Positions 1 through 6,113 of a stretch of 9,955 nt of DNA are shown one piece after another. Both the position numbers and the translations under genes were made by a program. Source of the DNA: Spirochaetales bacterium (lineage in GTDB: Bacteria; Spirochaetota; Spirochaetia; Sphaerochaetales; Sphaerochaetaceae); contig JALFCJ010000207.1 in the NCBI GenBank assembly GCA_022771185.1, positions 1-9,955 of the forward strand, given 5' to 3'. Positions within the stretch are counted from its first letter, which is position 1; every line of letters begins with the position of its first letter. Under the pieces are notes generated by a model. It worked only from the letters and a program-made list of their open reading frames with translations. It ran no database searches and was not told where the DNA came from.

Positions 1-372
1 GGTGCCCACACCCCTTCATCTATTCAGCATCTCTTGGACAACATCGAGGCATATAACTTTTATCCATGCTCAACCCTAGTATTCTCTACTGCTATCGACA
101 AAAACTATAAAGAGATGGCAGATATCATCGTACCAAAATTCGATAAAGTTATAGTGATAGGTCTGGGAGAAAGTAAGAAATCTGATCCAGAGGCCATATA
201 CGATTATATATCTAAAAAATGGAATAATAAGATCGTCGAACTTTTAAATACTCCGGATGAAGTGTTCACAGATATCCTGGATAATACTCCTGATATGGGG
301 CATGTTGTTGTTACCGGATCATTTTATCTGGTAGATTCTATATACAAAGCAATAACAAGAAGAGAGAAATGA
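1..372 (+). CDS. folC: Folylpolyglutamate/dihydrofolate synthase, C-terminal part (5' end outside window)
   Basis: FolC adds L-glutamate to folates and, in bifunctional forms, to dihydropteroate, in the cytoplasm. The frame is open from base 1 and gives 123 residues of the C-terminal Mur-ligase-like domain. The first residues, GAHTPSS, match the family's DGAH(N/T)P motif, so the catalytic N-terminal domain lies upstream of the window. Further family features are FSTAIDKNYKEMA around residues 29-41, the 'FDKVIVIG' strand near 47-54 and the terminal VTGSFYLV segment near 105-112. The stop overlaps the next start as ATGA at 369-372, which implies translational coupling to rqcH. A TTG at 34 could be taken as a start, but the coding frame clearly continues upstream of it. 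Identification is firm from motifs; whether the enzyme is bifunctional cannot be judged. Confidence 0.9.
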   Translation, partial: GAHTPSSIQHLLDNIEAYNFYPCSTLVFSTAIDKNYKEMADIIVPKFDKVIVIGLGESKKSDPEAIYDYISKKWNNKIVELLNTPDEVFTDILDNTPDMGHVVVTGSFYLVDSIYKAITRREK

Positions 373-1784
373 GCACTATAAACTGGAAAGAACTAGAACT
401 ATTATTATCTGAAATGCCTCTTGAGAATAGCTATGTTCAGAAGATCACCGAGCATAGCGTCCATTCTTTTACCATCCATTTTTTCTCGAAAGAAGAGAAG
501 GCATGGATGATGTATGCAGAAATCTCTTCTAACCACACTAGAGTCAATAGGACCGAGAAACTAAGGAAAAAGAGCAGCACCAACCAGCGTTTCACTCAAT
601 ACCTGAAGGCACATATCATAGGAAGGCGTGTAGTAGAAGTAAAGCAATACCCCTTTGACAGGGCCTTCGTCCTTAAGCTCCAGAATAGCGACGACACTAT
701 TAACATGATATTTCGTCTCTACTCTGGCCCTGGCGCCAATGTAATAATAACGCGCGAAGACGGAACTATTCTTGAGCTCTTATTCCGTAGGCCCCAGAGA
801 GGAGAAAGAAACGGAGAGAAACTCGTAGAAGAAGAGAGGACAAGTGAAGGCAAAAAGACTTGGAGCGTCAGACCTTACACTGGTGATAGTTTTAATGAGT
901 ATATAGATAGGGAAGAAGACAAAGAGTCGAAAGACGAGAAGAGAGACGAGTATCTACTTATTCTCAAAGAAAGGGAAAACAGGGAAATTAAAGCCTTGGA
1001 AGATAAACTCATGAGAATCAATGAGCGTATCCAATCAACTAGGGGCTTTGAAGAGACGAAGCATTATGCAGACCTACTCTCTTCTAACATCTATATGGTG
1101 AAGAAGGGCATGACATCCATTACTCTCGACGACTGGGAGAAGGGAGAGAAGGTCACGATATCTTTGGATCCAGAGCTAAGTCCAACAGAGAATAAAGAAA
1201 AGTTATACTCCCGTTATAGAAAAGATAAGACTTCTCTTTCTATGGCAATAGAGGAAAAAGAAAAGACAGAGAAGACAATTCAGGAAACAAAAGAGAAGTA
1301 CGATTATCTTTTCTCTCCTCTTACACCCCTAGATAAAATCAAAAAAGAAGTCGAAGGCAAAAGCACAGGAAACGAGAAAGTAAAAGAAGGTCGACCTGGT
1401 GTTTGGGTCAAGAGTAATGGCTGGGATATAATCATAGGAAGAAACGCAAAGGAGAATGATGAGATTCTACGTTCCTATACCCGTGGCTCCGACGTATGGA
1501 TGCACACTAGAGACTTTAGCGGGGGATATATCATAATAAAAGCCCAGAAAGATAGGACTGTACCACTTCCAGTCTTACTTGATGGGGCCAGCCTCGCAAT
1601 CCATTTTTCTAAAGCCAGAAAGAACGGGAAGGCAGATTTATATTATACTCAAGTAAAATACTTAAGAAGAGTAAAAGGCGGCAAGACAGGTCTTGTTCTC
1701 CCTACTCAAGAGAAGAACCTTAATGCCACAGAAGATGAAGAGAGAGTAAGGAGAATACTGGGAAATGAAAATGAAATATCATGA
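369..1784 (+). CDS. rqcH: RqcH/NFACT ribosome quality-control protein, short form
   Basis: RqcH (bacterial Rqc2) binds stalled 50S-peptidyl-tRNA complexes and recruits Ala-tRNA to add C-terminal alanine tails. The 471 residues show an NFACT-N core (about 1-165) with the Asp97-Arg98 pair in 'PFDRAF', the pair needed for alanine tailing in Bacillus. A coiled-coil arm follows (about 185-335), including the family segments LLSSNIYMVKKGM and LDPELSPTEN. The C-terminal NFACT-R/DUF814 domain (about 345-471) carries SDVWMHTRD and the IHFSKARK segment. B. subtilis RqcH is about 570 residues. Here only about 30 residues separate NFACT-N from the coiled coil, so the helix-hairpin-helix domain seems to be missing. 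The ATG overlaps the folC stop (ATGA) behind a modest AGAAGAGAG, and the 3' end overlaps the Memo gene by 20 nt. Family assignment is strong; tailing activity is inferred. Confidence 0.88.
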   Translation: MSTINWKELELLLSEMPLENSYVQKITEHSVHSFTIHFFSKEEKAWMMYAEISSNHTRVNRTEKLRKKSSTNQRFTQYLKAHIIGRRVVEVKQYPFDRAFVLKLQNSDDTINMIFRLYSGPGANVIITREDGTILELLFRRPQRGERNGEKLVEEERTSEGKKTWSVRPYTGDSFNEYIDREEDKESKDEKRDEYLLILKERENREIKALEDKLMRINERIQSTRGFEETKHYADLLSSNIYMVKKGMTSITLDDWEKGEKVTISLDPELSPTENKEKLYSRYRKDKTSLSMAIEEKEKTEKTIQETKEKYDYLFSPLTPLDKIKKEVEGKSTGNEKVKEGRPGVWVKSNGWDIIIGRNAKENDEILRSYTRGSDVWMHTRDFSGGYIIIKAQKDRTVPLPVLLDGASLAIHFSKARKNGKADLYYTQVKYLRRVKGGKTGLVLPTQEKNLNATEDEERVRRILGNENEIS

Positions 1785-2478
1785 AGGAATCTTTTATCCT
1801 GAGGACAAAACTGAATTGGATTCTCTTCTTGGGAACGTGAATGTCGATAAGACAGCATCAGCCTTGATTCTCCCCCACGCATCTCTCAAGACAATAGCTT
1901 CTCTTGTCAGAGAGGGTTTCTCATATTCCAAGGACAAGGAAAGGGTCATAATCCTATCCCCTCTCCACTCTCATAGGGCAGAGGGAGAAAAGGGATTCTT
2001 CTTCGAGGGAGAGCTCCTACCCTCCTCCAATATGTTTCACCTTGTAGCAGAAATAAGAGAGATGTATGCAGAAGAGGAGCCGGGAGCGGAAGAGCTCATC
2101 CCTTTTATTGAAAAATATATGTCAGAAGCAAAATGGGCAGTGCTCTACTCTGATATCAAATTATCAGAGGAGTCAAAAAGACTCGCTTCTTTCCTCTCTC
2201 GGTACAATACACCATCTACTCTCTTCATCGTCTCCACAAATCTTTCACCTAAGTGTAATAAAACTGAAGAATGTGAAATGTGGAGAGAGAGTGCAAAGAA
2301 AGCTTTGGCTGAGGGAAAGGAGCTAATTGACAAAGCCAACAAGCACCTTATTTCTTTCTGTGGGGTGGGAATAACGGATGCTTTGGAAAGACTCATCCCT
2401 GGCGGTTGGGTAAGTGTTAATGACAACAAAGATGAGACTACTGCACATTCACTTCTTATTAAAGGAGGAGAGAATTGA
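1765..2478 (+). CDS. Memo-family protein (AmmeMemoRadiSam system protein B-like), divergent metal site
   Basis: This 237-residue protein has the Memo/AmmB order of motifs: 'IFYPEDKTEL' at 9-18, 'LILPHAS' with His38, 'VIILSPLHSH' with His68 and His70, 'LFIVSTNLSP' at 153-162, and 'SFCGVG' with Cys199 near the C-terminus. Memo is related to extradiol dioxygenases and binds copper or iron. The His38, His68 and Cys199 ligands are kept. The usual SSDLxH segment reads STNLSP, so the Asp is Asn159 and the His is Pro162. The enzyme may therefore be altered or non-catalytic. AmmA and the radical-SAM partner are not in the window. The first ATG is preferred over the one at 1771 because AAGGAG at 1748-1753 sits 11 nt upstream. 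The gene starts inside rqcH and its stop overlaps the next TTG, so coupled expression is likely. Substrate unknown. Confidence 0.72.
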   Translation: MKMKYHEGIFYPEDKTELDSLLGNVNVDKTASALILPHASLKTIASLVREGFSYSKDKERVIILSPLHSHRAEGEKGFFFEGELLPSSNMFHLVAEIREMYAEEEPGAEELIPFIEKYMSEAKWAVLYSDIKLSEESKRLASFLSRYNTPSTLFIVSTNLSPKCNKTEECEMWRESAKKALAEGKELIDKANKHLISFCGVGITDALERLIPGGWVSVNDNKDETTAHSLLIKGGEN

Positions 2479-3932
2479 TAGATATTACACAAAAGACCGT
2501 AGGTGGCGTAGAGATGACTGCTCTTCGCTTCGGCACAGACAAGTTCGATATTCCTGTTCATCTTATGCAGAAAGAGAGAGAAGCCTGCATTCTCGTTACA
2601 GATGAAGATATTGTCTCTTTTCCTTGGAATGGTGTTACAAAGGACAAAGACGGCCAATATCTTTTGCTTGATAAGTGCAATCTTGAAGATATCTGGACTC
2701 TCTCTACAACAAATAGAGAAAGGGCATTGGACTTAGTAAGAAAGACAGCTCTTGGAATAAAGAAAGGCGGAAAGAAGTTTGCTGATCTCTCTACAGGCAT
2801 TTTCCCTCTCTATAGAATCTACATCAAAGACAAGAAGGACATCTTGATCCTCCCTGAGGATGCAGCTTCCATCCTTGCTGTATCACTGGTCCGTTCAGAT
2901 ATGGACGCATGCAGTAAGGACCTAACAAAAAAAGACACTGAAGTCGGTTATACTCTTATCCTTGAGATGGCTGAGCTTCTATATTTTGCTTCATCAGGTC
3001 GTTTCCCATATAAAGACGAAGAAGTAAGAAGAAGTGGATACAATGAGATTCCTCTTGAGTTCTACACTCCCCTTCTCGATGAAAAGACTTCTTCTTTTAT
3101 TACTTCTACTCTCTCTATGAAAGAGAGAAACCAAAGGAAGATCAGCGGCAACAATGGTCCTGAGAAATCAATAGGCTGGTTTATCGATAGCACGGAATCT
3201 CTTACTTGGAACTTAAAAAATAGAACTGAAGAAGAAAAAGAGATTGAAGCAAAGAATACCGAAGATAATGAAGAGTTTAAGAAGCTCTGGAAGGAAAAGA
3301 GCAGGAAGGCAAAGACTCGTAAGTTCTGGGCTGAGAAAGGCGCTGTAATTGCTGTCACTGTCCTCATCGTCGGCTTTGTCTCCTATTTTGTAGGCAACTG
3401 GCTTTATCAGACATTCAGGCCACCTGTAACAAGAGATTTGAGCCAGAGTGAGATTATTGAGCACATGTACTCTTGTCAGAATAACCTGAATGCAACGGAG
3501 CTGGATGAAGGCTTTAAAGGAGACGTAGCTCAGTTTAATGAAGTATTGAACCTCTATGTCACTTCCACAACAAGAAAGGCTTATGAATACATTGATGCCA
3601 TTACATCCGCTGAATCTTGGATTGAAGAAGGAAAGCCATCCCTTGTAAAGGACACCTGGGTATATGGAGTAATCCCAATCTCAATCACAGAGACGGAAGA
3701 GAACCATTTTGTTGCAAAGACAGAGTGGTATACCCCATTTGCCTTTGATGATGAAGCCGAGGAGGCATATGGAGAAGAAGCTGGATTCTCAAGGACATTC
3801 ATCTATGAAGTCACCCAGGAATTTGACTTTGAATGGAATAAACGAGGCTGGTGGGTCTGCACCAAGAATGAGATTACAGATTACAATCTCTTAAGTGTAG
3901 AATACACGCCTTATCTAGAAAACACTATCTGA
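2475..3932 (+). CDS. Single-pass membrane protein with a pseudokinase-like cytoplasmic domain (function unknown)
   Basis: I do not recognise a named family for these 485 residues. There are three parts. Residues 1-245 look soluble. Residues 248-288 are strongly charged and helical (EEEKEIEAK...KEKSRKAK). One transmembrane helix at about 289-311 (AVIAVTVLIVGFVSYF) is followed by a C-terminal domain at 312-485, probably extracytoplasmic by the positive-inside rule and ending in aromatic-rich strands (FDFEWNKRGWWV). The first part has a kinase-like spacing: an HxDL-like FADLSTG at 102-108, a strand pair followed by LPEDA where DFG would be, and ELLYFASSGRFPY at 167-179, which resembles the C-lobe 'ELLTGRPPF'. 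The catalytic Asn and DFG are missing, so any kinase fold would be inactive. The TTG start lies 6 nt after AAAGGAGG (2461-2468) and overlaps the Memo stop. The ATG at 2514 is a weaker choice. Confidence 0.8.
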   Translation: MIDITQKTVGGVEMTALRFGTDKFDIPVHLMQKEREACILVTDEDIVSFPWNGVTKDKDGQYLLLDKCNLEDIWTLSTTNRERALDLVRKTALGIKKGGKKFADLSTGIFPLYRIYIKDKKDILILPEDAASILAVSLVRSDMDACSKDLTKKDTEVGYTLILEMAELLYFASSGRFPYKDEEVRRSGYNEIPLEFYTPLLDEKTSSFITSTLSMKERNQRKISGNNGPEKSIGWFIDSTESLTWNLKNRTEEEKEIEAKNTEDNEEFKKLWKEKSRKAKTRKFWAEKGAVIAVTVLIVGFVSYFVGNWLYQTFRPPVTRDLSQSEIIEHMYSCQNNLNATELDEGFKGDVAQFNEVLNLYVTSTTRKAYEYIDAITSAESWIEEGKPSLVKDTWVYGVIPISITETEENHFVAKTEWYTPFAFDDEAEEAYGEEAGFSRTFIYEVTQEFDFEWNKRGWWVCTKNEITDYNLLSVEYTPYLENTI

Positions 3933-3937
3933 TTATG

Positions 3938-3965
3938 CGTCTCCTTTTCGGAGACGTTTTTCTTT
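3938..3965 (+). terminator. Intrinsic terminator closing the folC-rqcH-Memo-membrane protein unit
   Basis: A perfect 7-bp stem CGTCTCC / GGAGACG (3938-3944 and 3950-3956) with a TTTTC loop is followed directly by TTTTT at 3957-3961 and then CTTT. It begins 5 nt after the stop of the membrane protein gene and separates that operon from the HipB-like gene. Confidence 0.9.
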
Positions 3966-4036
3966 CATCTATCAAATCTCACTTATTATATAAAATAAAT
4001 ATTATTTACATTATCCCAGTTATTGCATAGATTTAT

Positions 4037-4065
4037 TTGTGTTATAGGAAGAAATGCAGTAATAC
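4037..4065 (+). promoter_or_regulatory. Possible sigma70-type promoter for the HipB-like gene
   Basis: TTGTGT (4037-4042) and TAATAC (4060-4065) are separated by 17 nt. This would start transcription near 4072, only a few bases before the ATG at 4077, giving a nearly leaderless mRNA. No Shine-Dalgarno precedes that ATG, which fits. The surrounding DNA (3966-4076) is very AT-rich, so chance matches are likely. Confidence 0.25.
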
Positions 4066-4076
4066 TATTACCACAA

Positions 4077-4367
4077 ATGGATCGTATTCTATCCAACCTT
4101 GGAAAGAATATTAAACTAGCAAGATTAAGACGCAGACTTTCTGCAGAAATCGTAGCAGAAAGGGCCGGGATAAGTAGAGCAACTCTTACAAAAAATGAAA
4201 AAGGCTCTTCTTCTGTTGCCATGGGAATATATGCTTCTGTTCTATTTGCATTAGGATTAGAGAAAGATCTACTGAAGGTAGATTCTGATGATGCACTAGG
4301 TAGAAAACTTCAAGATTTAGACCTAGTTGTTCATAAAAGGGCACCAAAGAGAAAAAAAGATATTTAG
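4077..4367 (+). CDS. HipB-like XRE-family transcriptional regulator, orphan antitoxin-like
   Basis: This 96-residue protein has an XRE/Cro-type helix-turn-helix at about residues 8-64 (LGKNIKLARLRR, then AERAGISRATLTKNEKG with the recognition helix around SRATLTK). A short basic tail follows (LGRKLQDLDLV, HKRAPKRKK). The pattern 'NIKLARLRR ... AERAGISR ... EKG ... LGLEKDLL ... GRKLQD ... KRAPKR' is typical of HTH partners of HipA-family kinases, where the HTH protein neutralises the toxin and represses the operon. No hipA is present: a terminator and another operon lie upstream, and miaA converges 25 bp downstream. An in-frame TTG at 4023 would add 18 residues, but they are unlike the family and lack a ribosome binding site, so ATG 4077 is chosen. 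No ribosome binding site is seen there either. It may be a leftover antitoxin or a free regulator. Confidence 0.75.
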   Translation: MDRILSNLGKNIKLARLRRRLSAEIVAERAGISRATLTKNEKGSSSVAMGIYASVLFALGLEKDLLKVDSDDALGRKLQDLDLVVHKRAPKRKKDI

Positions 4368-4392
4368 ACTATCTCTTAATGTATACTTCCTC

Positions 4393-5331
4393 TCACCAAG
4401 GCAAAAAACCAAATCTTTCTTTGATTAAGTTGTTTATTCCATCGTAGTCGTTAGGAGAAAACCAAGTAGTATCTTTAAAAGAAGAGAAAAAAGTCATCTG
4501 TCTTTTAGCGTACTTGATAGAGGATCGTACTATCATGTCTTTGATAGATGAGATGCTGCACTCTCCGCTGGAAAGAGCATCAAACCACTCTCTATACCCT
4601 ATGCCCTGCATCCCTGGCCAAGAAGGCTCGGCTCCCATTCTCAAGAGCTTCTTCATCTCTTCCACGGCTCCGTTATCAAACATGATGTCTACTCTAAGCT
4701 TTATTCTCTCCTCTAGCTCCTTTTTATCTCTTTTGAGACCTATGATCACAAAATCGATATCAGAGCGGACAGAGTCGGAGACAGGGAAAGAAGAGAGAGG
4801 GCGCCCTGTGTCTTTTATGACTTCCAAAGCCCTGCTGATTCTATATCTATCGTTCTTGTCGATTTTCTCTGCAGCTTTTTTATCTAGAGCTTCTAGGCGA
4901 AGGTAAGCAGCATCCAGCCCTATTTCATCTATCTCTTTCTGGATTTCTTCTCTTGTCTCCCTGTTTGATATAGGAGTCAAGGAAGGACCATATAATAGCT
5001 GCTTGAAATAGTATGCAGTACCCCCAGTTATCAGAGGGATTCTGCCTCTAGAGTTTATTTCTTTAATTAAGTTTTCGGCATCATTACAGAAATCCCCCGA
5101 GGTATATTGCTCCCAGGGGAATCTGATATCAACCAGATGGTGAGGTATTTTATCCATCAACTCTTTCTCTGGCTTGGCAGATGCTATATCAAGGTATTTA
5201 TATACCTGAACGCTATCAGCGTTTATTATTTCATAGCCGAATGAGAAGAGCTCTTCTGTAAGACCAGTCTTACCGACAGCTGTAGGTCCAAAAAGAACTA
5301 CAGCCCTATCCTTATTGGTCTTCCTTTGCAA
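4393..5331 (-). CDS. miaA: tRNA dimethylallyltransferase MiaA
   Basis: MiaA transfers a dimethylallyl group from DMAPP to N6 of A37 in tRNAs reading UNN codons, the first step towards ms2i6A. Counted from the chosen start, the protein has 312 residues, the usual length. It carries the P-loop GPTAVGKT (15-22), the general-base segment NADSVQVY (Asp39), SGDF (78-81), TGGTAYY (102-108), RYRISRAL (162-169) and MQGIGYREW (241-249). The start is uncertain. The frame has no ATG; TTG 5331 gives a family-like N-terminus, while TTG 5343 and GTG 5361 are longer options, and none has a good Shine-Dalgarno. All of them start inside rpoZ, so translation is probably coupled to it. It is the last gene of the minus-strand operon and converges on the HipB-like gene. 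No terminator is visible in the 25-bp gap. Confidence 0.92.
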   Translation of the reverse strand: MQRKTNKDRAVVLFGPTAVGKTGLTEELFSFGYEIINADSVQVYKYLDIASAKPEKELMDKIPHHLVDIRFPWEQYTSGDFCNDAENLIKEINSRGRIPLITGGTAYYFKQLLYGPSLTPISNRETREEIQKEIDEIGLDAAYLRLEALDKKAAEKIDKNDRYRISRALEVIKDTGRPLSSFPVSDSVRSDIDFVIIGLKRDKKELEERIKLRVDIMFDNGAVEEMKKLLRMGAEPSWPGMQGIGYREWFDALSSGECSISSIKDMIVRSSIKYAKRQMTFFSSFKDTTWFSPNDYDGINNLIKERFGFLPW

Positions 5332-5515
5332 TGTCGTATTCAATCTCGCCGTTAAGGGCACGGGAAAGAACTACAGAAACAACCTTGTCTCCGTTTTTCT
5401 CGATTTCCTTTTTCTTATCTGTAGCACTATAGATGTTGGCCTCCTTAATGGCGACACATGTCATCTCGTATACATTTGTTTCGTTGTCGATAAGTTTATC
5501 AAGTGGAATGTTCAA
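5312..5515 (-). CDS. rpoZ: RNA polymerase omega subunit
   Basis: Omega helps assemble and stabilise beta' in RNA polymerase. The 67 residues start NIPLDKLIDNETNVYEMT, followed by a segment matching the omega fold: 'VAIKEANIY', then 'KVVSVVLSRALNGEIEY', an equivalent of the conserved 'vaLrEIaegki'. This short form with IPLDKLI near the N-terminus resembles spirochaetal omegas. Two in-frame TTG codons compete as start. The one at 5521 is only 2 nt from TAAGGAG (5524-5530), whereas the one at 5515 is 8 nt away, so 5515 is preferred; the longer product would be 69 residues. No ATG is available. The gene lies 61 nt after the cmk stop, behind its own predicted promoter, and its 3' end overlaps miaA out of frame. 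Confidence 0.85.
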   Translation of the reverse strand: MNIPLDKLIDNETNVYEMTCVAIKEANIYSATDKKKEIEKNGDKVVSVVLSRALNGEIEYDIAKEDQ

Positions 5516-5551
5516 AGCCAAATCTCCTTATCATTGTGTGTAAGCTTTTCT

Positions 5552-5580
5552 ATTGTATGTAAAAGTGATGATTCAATCAA
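5552..5580 (-). promoter_or_regulatory. Internal promoter for rpoZ-miaA
   Basis: Read on the minus strand, TTGATT (5580-5575) and TACAAT (5557-5552) are 17 nt apart, a near-consensus sigma70 spacing with a 5/6 match in the -10 box. The -35 box overlaps the cmk stop codon. Transcription would begin near 5545, about 30 nt before the preferred rpoZ start and upstream of its Shine-Dalgarno. This would allow rpoZ and miaA to be expressed apart from yicC-cmk. Confidence 0.5.
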
Positions 5581-6113
5581 CAACCACAACTACGTGTTTT
5601 CTTCTCTACTTCCTTAATAATCAAAGAAACAATCTCATCTGGAGTCTTGTCGTCTGTTGCTATAATAAGATCGGCATACTCTTCAGGCTTACTGTTGTCG
5701 ATACCATAGATCGTCTTATATCTATTTGTATCATTCTCATCACGCCTTATAGTCTCTTTATATCTTTCTTCCAGACTTCCGCCTTCTCTATTATAGACTC
5801 TCTTGGCTCTCGTCTCTGCAGTAGCTGTCAAATAGACCTTTAAGTCAGCTTCTTTCAGCATCCAGATAGCCAATCGGGAGGCAAGAATGCAGTCTTTCTG
5901 CTCCATAGCCATCTCCACTTGGCGTCTATCTAATTCTCTATCTATATCATAGTCATCTTCAGCCATACGACAGAAGGTCCAGAAGTCTACGCCTCTTTCC
6001 TGGGCCATCTGACGAAAAGTAAAGTTGACCATAGGGTAACCAAGTTTTTCAGACAAAAGAGTAGAAACTGTGGTGTTTCCACATCCACTTTTACTTGATA
6101 TTGCAATTCTCAT
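5577..6113 (-). CDS. cmk: Cytidylate kinase, archaeal/spirochaetal-type, atypical P-loop
   Basis: Cytidylate kinase phosphorylates CMP/dCMP with ATP in pyrimidine nucleotide supply. The 178 residues begin with a strand and P-loop, MRIAISSKSGCGNTTV. The usual GKT of Walker A is GNT here (Asn13), similar to archaeal-type CMP kinases where this Lys is often Thr. Other kinase features are the CMP-binding region with RELDRRQVE (about 59-67), SRLAIWML (79-86), the 'DLKVYLTATAETRAKRV' strand and lid approach (from about 90), and RDENDTNRYKTIYGID in the C-terminal part. It starts as ATGA over the yicC stop, with GAGGA 7 nt upstream of the ATG. The C-terminus ends in Cys-Gly-Cys (RSCGC), a small oddity. 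The family is clear; substrate preference among CMP, dCMP and other nucleotides is inferred. Confidence 0.85.
   Translation of the reverse strand: MRIAISSKSGCGNTTVSTLLSEKLGYPMVNFTFRQMAQERGVDFWTFCRMAEDDYDIDRELDRRQVEMAMEQKDCILASRLAIWMLKEADLKVYLTATAETRAKRVYNREGGSLEERYKETIRRDENDTNRYKTIYGIDNSKPEEYADLIIATDDKTPDEIVSLIIKEVEKKTRSCGC

Noticed and set aside
2414..2605. 63-residue plus-strand frame at the Memo-membrane protein junction
   Set aside because: Arg/Tyr-rich out-of-frame product across two supported genes, without its own ribosome binding site.
2145..2657. 170-residue minus-strand frame across the Memo and membrane protein genes
   Set aside because: It lies antisense to two well-supported genes, has no ribosome binding site and no recognisable motif.
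4368..4392. Shared terminator between the HipB-like gene and miaA
   Set aside because: The 25-bp gap has no GC-rich stem and no T-run on either strand.
5315..5843. Two plus-strand frames of about 100 residues antisense to rpoZ and cmk
   Set aside because: Low-complexity hydrophobic and Ser-rich products, antisense to conserved genes, without a ribosome binding site.
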